64,000 bases of DNA from Bacteroidales bacterium (GTDB lineage: Bacteria > Bacteroidota > Bacteroidia > Bacteroidales > VadinHA17). Positions 53,489 to 64,000 of the stretch are shown piece by piece; position 1 is the first letter of the stretch, and the number at the start of each line of letters is the position of its first letter. A program made the position numbers and the translations under genes. The notes beneath the pieces were generated by a model that saw only the letters and a list, made by a program, of their open reading frames with translations, did not search any database and was not told where the DNA came from. The stretch is taken from the NCBI GenBank assembly GCA_016709865.1, contig JADJLX010000005.1:1874375-1938374 (forward strand), written 5' to 3'.

Positions 53489-56024
53489 TTAGAAATCAAA
53501 TCTGAATCTCATCCTTATGCCATATTCAGACACATTTGGATTATCCAGATATGTAAACCGTCTAACGAGATCAACCCTGAAGAATTTGAAGATATTGCTG
53601 ACTCCAATGCTTCCTTCAATGTAAGGAGTTTTACCAAGTGTATAGGTATTTGGAGTACCGTTTGTCTCTACCGGCAATCTGAACAGATCGGTTTTGCAGC
53701 GAAGGATCATTGGTCTTGGTAACATTGCCATACAATGCTTTTAAAGTAATTACTTCTCTTAATTTCAAACCATTTATGACCGGAATTTTATTAAGAAAAA
53801 TCCATTAAAAGAATGATCAATTAACAAGGACATATATTGGTCGGTTACAAACTCAAGAAAATTCATCATATTGTATGACTCTATCTGATAGGAGTAGGAT
53901 TGGTTTGCCTGAGGTATATTCAACAACTGATACGGCACTTTCCGAAAATTTTTCCGCCACTCAATGAGACAGCCGAATAGCCCAGAACAGAGAAATAGAA
54001 TCTCTTACGGATAGAAAAACGCAGGTTCTGATAGTTGTAATCATTTCCCCAGGCTTTTGAACCGGCAATGTACCGCAATTCGATAACGGGGTATTTTCCC
54101 ATTATTGGGATACGGTAAGTTTTACCCTGATAAAATTTTTCGTTTGGTGCGTACCTTAAATTGATATAGAATTCAGATATACTCAAGCTGTTTACATCGT
54201 TGTATTGCGATAAATAATCTGTATAGTTGAAATAAAGTGTCCCCCCGGGTGCCTGGTTAGTAAATCTGTATCCCAGAGTGTATGAAAAATTATTCTTAAA
54301 TTCATTAAGATTTTCTATTGTTAATGTTTTATTATAGAAAATTTTATCATTCACACCTCTTTTGATTGATAAGAGAAAATTATCTTCCATCAGAAATTTC
54401 ATTTGCTGACCCGGAAGCTGAGTTTCGTTCTGAATGCTGATTTTCAAATTTTTTGCAGGGAATTGCATGATGTCTCTTCTCATGAACGACCATGTGCCTC
54501 CCAGGTAATACTTAAAGCGTTGATCGGTAAAGCCGTAGGCTCCATAGGTCTCTAAACTGAATCGCTTATTGAATTCATAAGTGGTCCTACCTCCAAATCT
54601 CAACCGAAAACCTTCGATTGGATTGTACATATAAAATGTACTGACCGGTCCGATTTCGAATTTGCCCAAATCTGTATATCCAAACAATACAAGGTTGCAA
54701 CATTCTTTACTCGCTTAAAAGCCGGAATATTTAAAATACTATCCATTGCAGTATAAGTGCCTGCCTCGGATTTACTAAGTGGTGTTGGTCGTGATCTTTC
54801 CCAGTATTGTTTGCTGCGATCCATCGCACTATCTGTAATTTTGATCTTCTCCCCTTGACAATAGTTTTTCATTTTCGGTGGGACTGAATCTGTAATTAGT
54901 GTATTTGACAAACTTTGGCCAAATAGTCCCCTGCTTTTCTTATTAATTCCAAAATTTACAGAGGTTTGATCCGTTGACAACATCAAATTATTATTTCCTA
55001 CTCTTTCATACTCCTGAATAATCTTTATGTCAGTTACCCAATTCAGGTTAATATCTTTATTTACCGACATTTCAACTCTTTTAATTGCATAGCTGCCATC
55101 CGTTGTTATATATAAGTATCCCTGAAAAAGAAAATCATTTTTATTTCGCGAACCAAAATACATTCGGGTATATTTTTCACTGCCTGATTGTATGGTATCT
55201 ACTATATAATAACGGTAGAAAGTTGTTGCTGAAGAGGCAATAGGACTCAGGAACTGATTGGATACTAATAAGATATTTTCATCGTAGATGTTAATGTCCT
55301 GGTATAAATATTTGATATTTTCTTCCAATCCCTTTTATTATCAACTCCAGGAATTGTAACAACTTTATGTGCTGTTATGGCTTCTTTTACTTTCTTTGGC
55401 GAACGCAGATAGGAATAGTCCGATATTGATTCTTTCAAATATATCGGCAGGATCTTTTTCCCATTGTTTTTGACTGAATCTATATTTTCGAACACAAACT
55501 GAAAATGTCTGAAGATTTTTTTCTTCTGATAATCCTGAGTTATGTCGTTGATTGCAAATTGAACTTTCTCATATTTCTCATTTTCGAGTAGTCTAAAGCC
55601 TCAATGCTATTTTGCTTTTTATTGGCAATTACTTTTCAATTAAATCAACTGCAGCATTATTCCTATTCTGATATTTTGTTTTCTAACAACAACTTCCTGC
55701 AAAACCTGGACCGCCGGATCCATTTTAATTACTATATTTTTTTAGAATTCTTCGATAAGAAAACAATTTCAGATTTATATCCGACATATGACGCTATAAC
55801 CTTGTTTTTAGAGGGTAAAAAAGTTTTTTATTGTGAGTGCAAAACCTCCCTTTAAATCCGTTATGGTTCCATCTCCATAATCTGGTAAATAGATATACAT
55901 AAGCCATAGGCTCATTAGTCTGCATCGACTACAACTCCATTAAAACCTCTTTTGAATTGTTTGAGACAAACAAATCCAAAGATGTAAGGAAATAAATAAA
56001 CTGAGTAATGACTTTTAAGTTCAT
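53489..56024 (-). pseudogene. DUF5686 outer-membrane protein with CarboxypepD_reg-like domain, frameshifted
   Basis: The full family can be read across frames: N-terminal carboxypeptidase-regulatory-like domain (NEPMAYVYIYLPDYGDGTIT, then VIASYVGYKSEIVF), ENEKYEKVQFAINDITQDYQ, KKILPIYLKESISDYSYLRS, NQFLSPIASSATTFYRYYIV, LFQGYLYITTDGSYAIKRVE, and the C-terminal barrel ending FKFFRVDLVRRFTYLDNPNV and FRFDF. At least six frame changes interrupt it. It is an outer-membrane beta-barrel of unknown transport role. Intact members have about 830 residues, which the span matches. Confidence 0.8.
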
Positions 56025-56335
56025 GCTAAACGAATAGTTTTTGGAAATTTTCAGATTGATTACATACTGCCATATTCTGTTTTATGATAATTCCATTTTC
56101 TAAAAACCCAGTATTTTTGCATAGTATAGTTAAAGACAATTGATTCAAATAAATCGGTTGCAATACGGTTTGATTCTGTAATCGAATCCCAGAAATGTTG
56201 TAATAAGATATAGCCTGAAGACTTTAACAGAATACTGTTAACTACAACGAGAACAAAATTTCATTAACTGCGCTGACATTGATTTTTATAAGGAATATCC
56301 TTGGAATAGAAAGTCCATTTTTTACTAGCCAAAAT
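56025..56335. other. Stretch between broken genes without a recognisable gene
   Basis: One minus-strand frame reads FWDSITESNRIATDLFESIV and then NYTMQKYWVFRKWNYHK before a stop near 56070, which looks protein-like, but no family is recognised and no start is seen. It may be the end of another frameshifted gene. Confidence 0.35.
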
Positions 56336-57180
56336 TTACAATGGCTCAATCACCCCGCCTATGGCAATACTAATTGTATAATGCAAATTAAATATCTGGG
56401 TGAAGAAAACCATAATGAAGTAATCCACAGTCCACCTAGAAATGCTGAGAACTGAGCTTTTATAAATACAAGCAATTTCAGGCGATTTTCCGGTATTTGT
56501 TCTTTTTCTTTTCATTATTATCGTATTCATTTGCAAGCTTCAATAGCTTACCAGTATCTATAATATTCATTACTAACAAGATAACTGTGACTAACAGAGA
56601 GACATACTGAATTGATCCCTTAAAAGCACTTCTCCCAATAAAATCAAAGAGATGATAATTCGAACTCGGTGGGGCCAAAGAGACCAGAATCAATAGAGTA
56701 TTTGCCTGTAACTTTCTGTATCGAACCGAAGTGGTGATCATTCCCAACCATACAATACCACAAAGCCAAATCCAACAATTTCCCAAGGCCCTTAGTATAA
56801 ACAACAAAACCCAGCCCCATTAAAATAACTCCTAACCAATCAAATATGATGTCGAGTGCGAACCCGTACCATTTCCGTTCTTATGCCGATAGTAGGCAAT
56901 TCTTCCATCGAGCGAATTGCCAACCAACTTATTGCATATCCCAGTACACCAAGCAAAAGATATGGTGGCCATATATGCAGCTAATAAAAACTCAAAAAGT
57001 AAGGAGAATATTGCTCTCCAAATCCAATACCTGTAAGCATATCCGAAACTTATCCACGAAGGAATACATTGAACTAAAAATGCCAGTGCTTTTGCTCTAG
57101 CTTTCTTAGAATATTTGTTCGTTCCCGTCAACAGAAATGAGTTCTATAATTTTGTTATGATTGAAATCTGCAGTTTCCAT
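56336..57180 (-). pseudogene. CDP-alcohol phosphatidyltransferase, frameshifted
   Basis: Start METADFNHNKIIELIS at 57180, then YSKKARAKALAFLVQCIPSW, several membrane segments and the active-site signature split over two frames: LDGRIAYYRHKNGNG then FALDIIFDWLGVILM, giving D..DG..A(R)...G..LD..D with minor defects. One G missing from a G-run restores the frame between the halves. Such enzymes swap CMP for an alcohol (glycerol-P, inositol-P or similar) on CDP-diacylglycerol in the inner membrane. Confidence 0.75.
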
Positions 57181-57234
57181 AGTTTTGCTTAAAATTGTTT
57201 TTGAAAACAACAGTGAAATCAAATCTTAACTTTT

Positions 57235-58131
57235 CAGTCATTAACCCAAACCGAAGAATATCCAACCGAAGACTGAAATAGATATTGTAATAATCAGACC
57301 CATGATAGGATTGACAAAAGAACCCAATATCCTCAAGAAATTTCGGATGATAATAAAAAGTCAGTCCCAGATTGGAGCCTGTTTAATGAAATCCGCACCC
57401 CAGCATTCAAATCACCAAACATCCACGTCGATTCGCCTTTAACCGAGATATCAGCTTTTCTTAGTATTCTCATCCGTTTTGATGGCAGCTATATATTGGA
57501 AATTGTATTATGCCAGCGAATGTTACTGGAGATTCCTTCCAACTTTTTCTCGCCCATGCCTCAGGATGAATTTGAAGAGAACTTTAAAAACGGATATGCA
57601 CTTTCCCTTCGAATCGGGTGTTTATATTTGTTGTAACTGAAACCAAATTCCTGATAGTTAGTAGCAAAAATCTCCAGACTTTACATTTACTTCACCATTT
57701 TCCAGAAAAATCGCCATCCTGCCCGTTGGAAATGATGGCATAGCGTCCGAAAAGACTAAATTCTTCCATCTCTCCCATTTAACATATAATATAAGGTAAT
57801 TTGAGGCATGTAACTTGGTGTGCGCATCTGATATGACCTCTCCTGATACATACGGAGAATAATTTGCGGTGTCAGGACAACCAATAATCGTGAGTTTTTA
57901 CTTTCTCTGAGATAAAAATTCGGGAACTATTCACCTCAAACCACAAGGGTCTAATGTTTCCAATATCAGTTGGGGAACGTAAACATAGCTATTCCCTGGT
58001 TTACCTGGGATAATCTCCATATGGCCAATGCGCCGGGAATGGAATCCCGGACCCGTCCAAAGACAGAAACTACATAAAAAGCTGGGATCAAAATACAATA
58101 AGAATGAATTTTTCATGTCTGTATATATCAA
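57235..58131 (-). pseudogene. Outer-membrane barrel-like protein, frameshifted
   Basis: Fragments in all three minus frames read like one envelope protein: GSGIPFPAHWPYGDYP near the start, MYQERSYQMRTPSYMPQITL, GFSYNKYKHPIRRESAYPFL, and a C-terminal FYYHPKFLEDIGFFCQSYHG followed by SDYYNIYFSLRLDILRFGLM, a typical last barrel strand. Family not recognised with certainty. Confidence 0.5.
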
Positions 58132-58154
58132 ATATTAACAATTATCTCGGTATC

Positions 58155-58690
58155 GATCTTTGGCAGGAAAACCATTCCTAACGGTAAATAGCCAACCCGG
58201 AATCTGGAAAACCAACACTTCATTTAAAGGAATTTCCCCATTATTACCAACTATATTCATAAGATATAAAACTCTGCTTCCCACACGAAATAAAAATGCA
58301 GTTCCTGAGGCAGGAGTTATACCTGATAGGAGTCTGGTTTTAATTTCACCCCCAATAAATAAACCCGCATTCTTCCCCGGGCCTACCAGTAATAATTATC
58401 GGGATAGTGCTGGCTGACTTATCCAGTATTTGTTGCCAAATGTATGATGTGAATGAAGAATCCGAGATTAAGAGGTAAGAATTCAGTATTTTCAGAGAGT
58501 TTATAATGTAAGAATCTTGGGGAAACTGTAAACTCACGCTATGCAGATCATCTTCAGAGATCATATACGGGACATAACTTATAAAAAATGAGACATCCCG
58601 CTTATCATTAAAAAAAAGTATAACCGGCTCCTGTAGATATAAATCCAATTCCCCTGCATACTGAAATTTGACGTAAGGTAAGGCAGAAAC
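58155..58690 (-). pseudogene. Unidentified envelope protein fragment, frameshifted
   Basis: Two minus frames join into a plausible stretch: LDLYLQEPVILFFNDKRDVS, FFISYVPYMISEDDLHSVSL and GRPGEE in one, then GLFIGGEIKTRLLSGITPAS, GTAFLFRVGSRVLYLMNIVG and IPLNEVLVFQIPGWLF in the next. No family is recognised. It lies between the phosphoesterase and the barrel-like fragment and may belong to the latter. Confidence 0.4.
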
Positions 58691-58787
58691 CTCCTAAACC
58701 GCGATGAATCAGTAAGCATTGAGTTCTGGCTGTCTGCATTCCCCGAAATGCAAATAACAAGATCACAATTAATCCTGCGTTAAAGAC

Positions 58788-59584
58788 CACCGTTTCAATA
58801 TTGAATTCATCATTTGAGATTTGAATAATATAAATGCTTTGTTGCTGTACACCATACGTGTTTATATAGGGAATGCTATCCTGATAAGGAGCGAGTATCT
58901 CATGTCTGTGAGAATGACCATGCAGGGGTGAACAAAACATTGTCATACTTGGCAATCGTTAAATGAAATTCTGTTTTAAGGGGAGCTGTCTAAAATCTTC
59001 GTTAAAAGGTGGTGTGTGGAAAACCACCACAGCTACTAAATTGCGTTATCAGGCTCAAGTTCGTTTCAAGCCATTTAATGTCAGGCACTAACCCAACCTA
59101 TTAAATTGTATTCCTGCTATTGTATTAATGAATATAAATTTTACAGTGCTGAAAATAAAGATGAAATTCATTCACCAAACATCTTCTCATAGGCATAGCT
59201 GACATTCCCGACAAGGTCATCTGATTTCCAACAGTCACAAAATATGGACTTTTCAGTCTCAGTAAGATATTGTTTATCCAAAATTCAGACTGCTTTAGCA
59301 AGCCGAAATCAGAAAAATCACCTGTATGTATTGCAGATCAATCCCGCAGCATCCTAGCTTAATCGCGACAAAGGCTGCTGTTTCATCCACACGCGCCCGG
59401 TGCGTATCACCTGTCACCGCAATTGTAATTGTATCATCAGTTGTCTGTCCTTTCAGCTTTTCAATATTACTTGCATTTAAGCAGAACTGTTCTCCGGAGA
59501 AAAATCAACGATATAGGGAGAATAATCGATCATATCCGTACAAGAGACAGAAGTCAGTACAATTATAAAAAGCAGTATTCTCAT
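58788..59584 (-). pseudogene. Metallophosphoesterase lipoprotein, frameshifted
   Basis: Lipoprotein signal MRILLFIIVLTSVSC at 59584. Across frames: NASNIEKLKGQTTDDTITIA, the first metal motif GDTHRARVDETAAF, HTGDFSDFGLLKQSEFWINN, SPYFVTVGN, VVVFHTPPFNEDFRQLP, and the last motif LHGHSHRHEI. These are the DxH, GDxxD, GNHD and GHxH positions of the calcineurin-like family, with the GNHD part disrupted. A missing A in GAGAA(A)CAG restores the first shift. The end is FNIETVVF, where one lost T hides the stop. Confidence 0.75.
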
Positions 59585-59669
59585 AAGACCATCTGATAAT
59601 GAAGGAAAATATACCGTTATTATTTTTTCGAGAGATAGATTATTTTCACGGGATTTTAAGTCACCTGAC

Positions 59670-60084
59670 AGATTAATGTACTCTGTCAAAAGAAGGCCGG
59701 TTTGAAAATCCTAATGACTCATAATTGGAAAACCCCAATTCCCTCCTTCGGGAAAAATAAGACCTTTGCTCATCCTGCCAAAAACCAGTATTTTCATCAT
59801 GCACAAAACATTTCATAGCATATTTCCCTTCCAGTAAGTTCTCAAATGTCACTGATGATGAACCATTAATTATCTTCCCTGTAAGTACCTTTAAATACTT
59901 TTTAAAATGTTCATCCGGGGAATGCATCCTCCCTGCTGTACAAAGCAAATTGTACTGTGCCATCTGAATTTCAAGCCTCATTGCTTCTACTGTAAAATCA
60001 AAAGTAACTTCATGATCACTGTTAGCTGAAGAAAGTAGCAGGATAAGTAAAAATGCCCTTTAGGATACCTATTGCTCTCTTCAT
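59670..60084 (-). pseudogene. DUF2141 protein, frameshifted
   Basis: Signal region at 60084 (MKRAIGIL, then LILLLSSANS in another frame), body EVTFDFTVEAMRLEIQMAQY, VTFENLLEGKYAMKCFVHDE and the family-typical ending GFSNYESLGFSNRPSFD. The start codon overlaps the stop of the RND gene as ATGA. The function of DUF2141 is unknown; it is periplasmic. Confidence 0.7.
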
Positions 60085-63000
60085 TTTAATTTTCTTTTCT
60101 TTTTGTAATTCTTTTTTACTTCGGTATCAACAACGTAGTAAACCATAGGTAACAGATAAACCGACAGAATTGATGACAACAGTCCTCCGATGATAACCAG
60201 GGCTGCCGTTTGTTTCCATTCACTTGCTGTACCCTTAAGCTAAAGCAATGGGTAACATTCCGATGGCCATAGCAAGTGTGGTCATTAAAATTGGCCGCAT
60301 ACGCTCCTTTCCCGCAATGATCAACGCCTCTTTATAACGTTTGCCCCGGAAACGCTTTTAACTGATTAGTAAAATCTACAATAAGGATGGCATTTTGTTA
60401 CAAGACCCATGAGCATAATCAGACCAAGTTGAGCAAATAATGTTAAATGATTCAATGATAGATTTAAGACAGGAAGGCCCCAATCCAGCCATCGGTAAAA
60501 ATAAGGCTACAAACGGATAAATATAGCTATCATAGAGAGCTACCATGATCAGCCATAAATACATAAATGAGATTAGTTAGAACCGAACCCAAGGCTTTAA
60601 AACTTTCATTCTGTCTTAATATCTGCTCCCCAACCAGGTTAATTTCACGCCTTCAGGCAATGGTTGAGGTTTTCAAAAGCTTATTGCTTCATCAGCTAAT
60701 GTGCCGATGGTCTTCCAAATGATTCAGATGTCAGTGTTATGGATGGTTGTCTGTCTAATCTTTCCAACAATGAAGGCGAATTATCCTGCCTGACTTCTGC
60801 GATTGTGATACTGATGGAGTATGTTCATTGGATTTACGATGGAAAGACGTTGTACATCTTCGTACTTTCTCTGTTAAAGTCAAAGCCATATTCTGACCCA
60901 GGATATTCTGTTTCCATCTTCGGTAAGTGTGGCATCATCGTTTCCTCGTGAAGGCGGTTCTTAAATTTCCCAACCCGACTATGCAGTTGTTAAATCCCAG
61001 GTGCTATCTTATCTTTATCAGGTATCACCTTAACTCCAGGGCTTCCTTCTTCGACTGATAACTGAACATTATCGGCACCCGGTATTTTTTCAATTACCGC
61101 TCCAGTTCATTCCTGTTTTCATCACCAGAGCCAAATCGCTTCCGCCTCGGGTTATCTTGATGGGAGCTTTGCTTGGCAGCAAGCCCTAAAACTGCCATTG
61201 AAAAGTTAACTCCGGAAAACTCTTTCTTAAGCCCCTCGCGGAGCGATTTCATAAACGCTCCGGTTTTGATTTTTCTTTCCTTTTCAGTCTTCAGCTGAAT
61301 TGTAAATCCTGATAGATTGGCCGAACCAACCCCTAAACTTCCGATGCCTGTACTTGGCCCGGCGATATTGCTGAAAAGTGTTGCCACTTCAGGTTGCTGC
61401 AGGATAAAGTTCTCTACCTGAGTTCTGATATTGTTATCCTGAACGGTTGTAGTTTTATCATATTCAAGATTTAGCTGGAACTTCCTGATCCACCTGTCGA
61501 CATCATTTTCTTTGCCTACTGATTGCCTTGTTTCCATTATCACAACTGTCATAATCAGCAGAAAAACTACTATTCCTGTAAAGGCAATTTTATGGCTGAG
61601 AACCCATACTAACTGACGGCCATACCAATCGATAAATGCTGTTAATTGTCTTTCAAACCAAAGCAGAAAACGATTTGTGAAGTTGGTCGGTTTTAAATCT
61701 TCCTTTCCCAATACGCGAAGCCAGCCAGGGCACAAGGGTGAAACCTACCAATAAGCTGGTAAGAGTGGATGTAATTACAACGATTGAAAATTGTTTCAGC
61801 ATATCTGCTAAATACCTGCAAAAACAGAATGGGAAAAGAAAACAACCACATCGACGAGGTTATTGAAATGGCTGAAAATCCAATTTCCATACGTCCCCCA
61901 ATACTGCGGCTCCTATCTTTGCCCATATCGAGATGACGCTGAATCATTTTCCAGAATTACAAATTGCATCATCCACCAGAATCCCATAATTAAAGACATG
62001 GCCAGCAGGGTCATCAGGTTCAGGTGAAACCATCAGCCACATTACGGCAAATGCGGTAATTATGAGGTAGGGAATTGCGATTAAGACAATTAATGAATTC
62101 CGGTAACTTCTTAAAAACAAAAACATTACCAGTGATACTAAAATAACACTTAGCTAAAATAAGGTCATCAACCACCGAATTTACTGCTGCAATAGTCATG
62201 TCCGTTGAATCATCGGCAACATGAATTTTACACCGTGTATTAGTTTGCACTTTCAATTTGTTTAAGCTTGCATGAACTAATTTTGAAACTTCCCACGGCA
62301 TTGGCATCACCTTGTTTCTTCAATAACATACCAATTCCGTTTACTCCGTTATACCTGCTAACAGAACTTATTTCCCTTATGCCATCAATAACGGCAGCAA
62401 CATCTTTTACATATACCGGCATTCCTGGCGCAGGCATAGCCACCTGAACATTCATTATATCATTAACTGATGAAAATTTACCGGTTAAACGGACTAATTG
62501 TTTTCTTTTATCAGTTTGTGCTTTACCCGCAGGCAAATATTCCTGAGCGGTTAATAGCCTCCACAACCTGGGAAAGTGATATTTTATAAAGTTTAAGTTT
62601 ATCCTTATCTGCCTTAACCTGAATTTCCCGTTCTTCGCCACCAAGCAGGGTTAATTTCTGCCACTCCTTTTAATTGCTGGATCTGTGGAAGATAATCATC
62701 TTTCATTTTTGATAGAATTCCGTAGCAGGCAGCTTGCTCGTTGCGCTTATCGAAATGATGGGCAGATCGTTTGGCGAGACCTTACTCATAAAATCAGCTT
62801 TAAAATATCTGCAGGTGGGTCCTTTGCGGATATTATCATATAGCGCTGGGCATCCTGCATGGCAATGTTCAGATCCATACCATATTTCACGTTGGCGATA
62901 ATAACAGAGGCATTGGAAACATCGACTTGGTCTCAAGGTAATCAACACCTTCGAGATTCGACAAAAGCATCTTCAATTTTTCTGGAGACGGAGGTTTCAC

Positions 63001-63185
63001 TTCATTGGGTTCGACGCAAGGATACATTGTTTTTATTAATACTACCGGCTGGTTAAAGTCAGGCAACAGTTCATACCCAAGGTTTTGAAGCCTATTATTC
63101 CCCAATAAGGCGAATACGCTGAAAAGAATTATTATCAAAGAAGGGCGATTGATTGATATTTTAGTAATATTTATTATTCCTGATT
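60081..63185 (-). pseudogene. RND-family efflux pump (HAE1/AcrB-like), frameshifted
   Basis: Pieces of one pump follow each other over three frames: LQNLGYELLPDFNQPVVLIK, GVDYLETKS, LKADFMSKVSPNDLPIISIS, VYVKDVAAVIDGIREISSVS, VFLFLRSYRNSLIVLIAIPL, GILVDDAI, FTGIVVFLLIMTVVIMETRQ, VATLFSNIAGPSTGIGSLGV, and the C-terminal GLLSSILSVYLLPMVYYVVD. The span of 3.1 kb is that of a full RND gene. The N-terminal part becomes canonical (EPNEVETSVSRKIEDALSNL) if one G is added and one T removed. It extrudes substrates from periplasm with the MFP below. Confidence 0.85.
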
Positions 63186-63194
63186 CTTAATTGC

Positions 63195-64000
63195 TTACTG
63201 ATACATTTGCCCCGTCAAAAGGTTAATAAATCCGTTGGTTATTATCACCTCGCCTCCGGTTAATCCACCTGACACTACTGCTTTATTCTGAAACCTTGTT
63301 GAAATGGTAATATTTTTAAGAATAGCCTTACCATTATTTACTAAATAAAACCTGTGGTTGAATGTTTCCCAATAAAACATTATGTGGTGTCGATAATGAT
63401 ATGTTTTTCATCACTTTCCTTTAGTTGTACACTGCCAAACATGCCTGATTTGATTTTTAAATCAGTTGTGCCTCTTAACTGAAAACTGCACAGGAAAAGC
63501 TTATATTTCCCATATTGTTTTGGTTACGGTCACAATAACTTTACCCAACAAAGCTGTTTCAGGATATATCTGCAGTGAGCGTATAAATTTGATTTAGCTC
63601 AAATTCGAGATACCCGGTTTCCGGGATATTTACAGTAAACTTCAAATTAGAGATATCAGTAATTTGCAGTAATGGAATTCCTGAAAAAGTGGCAAAAGCG
63701 CCTTCTTCGGTAAGTTTCGCTGTAACAATCCCGCAAAAGGAGCCATAATGGTGGTCTTATTAATCTGCTCCATTAATGTAGCTTGTACATGGGCCGATTT
63801 CTGGTTTTCAGTTCCGTCTTTTCCAACTGAACACCCTGAATTGCATCCTTAGGAGCAAGTATCCTATACCTTTTCACATCGGCTTCCAGCCCTTCAATCT
63901 GTACTTCAACAGTTTGCAGTTGAAGTTTCATTACGAGTTGTTCAATTGAATTAAAGTCTCTCCTATTTTTACACTACTTCAATATCAACTAAAACCAGGT
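63195..64000 (-). pseudogene. RND membrane fusion protein (HlyD/MFP type), frameshifted, cut by right edge
   Basis: Coiled-coil part VMKLQLQTVEVQIEGLEADV, lipoyl part TLMEQINKTTIMAPFAGLLQ, barrel LQITDISNLKF and PETGYLEFELNQIYTL, and the C-terminal NKAVVSGGLTGGEVIITNGF, ending LLTGQMYQ at 63195. The N-terminus lies beyond the window. It couples the RND pump to an outer-membrane factor, which would be encoded further right. Confidence 0.8.

Noticed and set aside
55604..55855. Plus-strand 83-codon ORF
   Set aside because: The opposite strand carries the N-terminal half of the DUF5686 gene, which explains the sequence.
60739..60951. Plus-strand ORF in the RND region
   Set aside because: It lies antisense to the frameshifted RND pump and has no homology-like pattern.

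Overview
The window looks like chromosomal DNA of an environmental Bacteroidota (Bacteroidetes). The reasons are Bacteroidetes-type promoters (TTTG, 19-20 nt, TAnnTTTG) in front of all three tRNA genes, a type IX secretion sorting domain, a hybrid histidine kinase with periplasmic propeller repeats and a Y_Y_Y domain, DUF5686 and DUF4833 proteins, a GH29 fucosidase, and overall low G+C. No species is claimed.

Layout. 1-21 kb is ordinary chromosome: a SpoIIE-type phosphatase sensor cut by the left edge, a TPR-CHAT protein, two envelope proteins sharing one N-terminal domain, a DEAD-box helicase, an SdiA-regulated-like lipoprotein, a DUF4956 membrane protein, an RNA 2',3'-cyclic phosphodiesterase, a 1285-residue hybrid histidine kinase, tRNA-Phe, two M16 peptidases, an O-methyltransferase, an SH3 protein, tRNA-Gly and a GH29 fucosidase. 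22-28 kb starts at tRNA-Leu(UAA) and carries a plasmid-like module: HTH protein, iteron-like repeats, RepL-like initiator, TOPRIM primase, ParA with a small partner, SSB and RadC. No recombinase is visible.

28-46.7 kb is a nitrate respiration region. A long minus-strand cluster runs from a Tat-exported ferredoxin, an NrfD/PsrC membrane subunit and two membrane-anchored cytochromes c into narGHJI and narK, then a TDT-family transporter, a FAD oxidoreductase fused to an SRPBCC-like domain, and larE. A divergent Rrf2-hemerythrin fusion regulator faces the cluster. The likely logic is that quinol reduces NarGHI directly, while the FeS/NrfD/cytochrome module forms a second quinol-cytochrome branch, and the Rrf2-hemerythrin protein reports NO, O2 or Fe-S status. 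A cysteine-rich MerR regulator lies just beyond.

47-52.4 kb holds a small T9SS-sorted protein, a 1377-residue YadA-head-like repeat protein ending in an S74 intramolecular chaperone domain, and a polyprenyl-phosphate sugar phosphotransferase.

52.4-64 kb is different in kind. It encodes a colinear minus-strand locus (MFP, RND pump, DUF2141 protein, metallophosphoesterase lipoprotein, envelope proteins, CDP-alcohol phosphatidyltransferase, DUF5686, DUF4833, TetR) in which every gene is broken by frameshifts. Nearly all the shifts I traced are single-base length changes in short homopolymer runs while protein motifs stay intact, so uncorrected sequencing or assembly error is at least as likely as real decay. 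Genes there are listed as pseudogenes with that caution.
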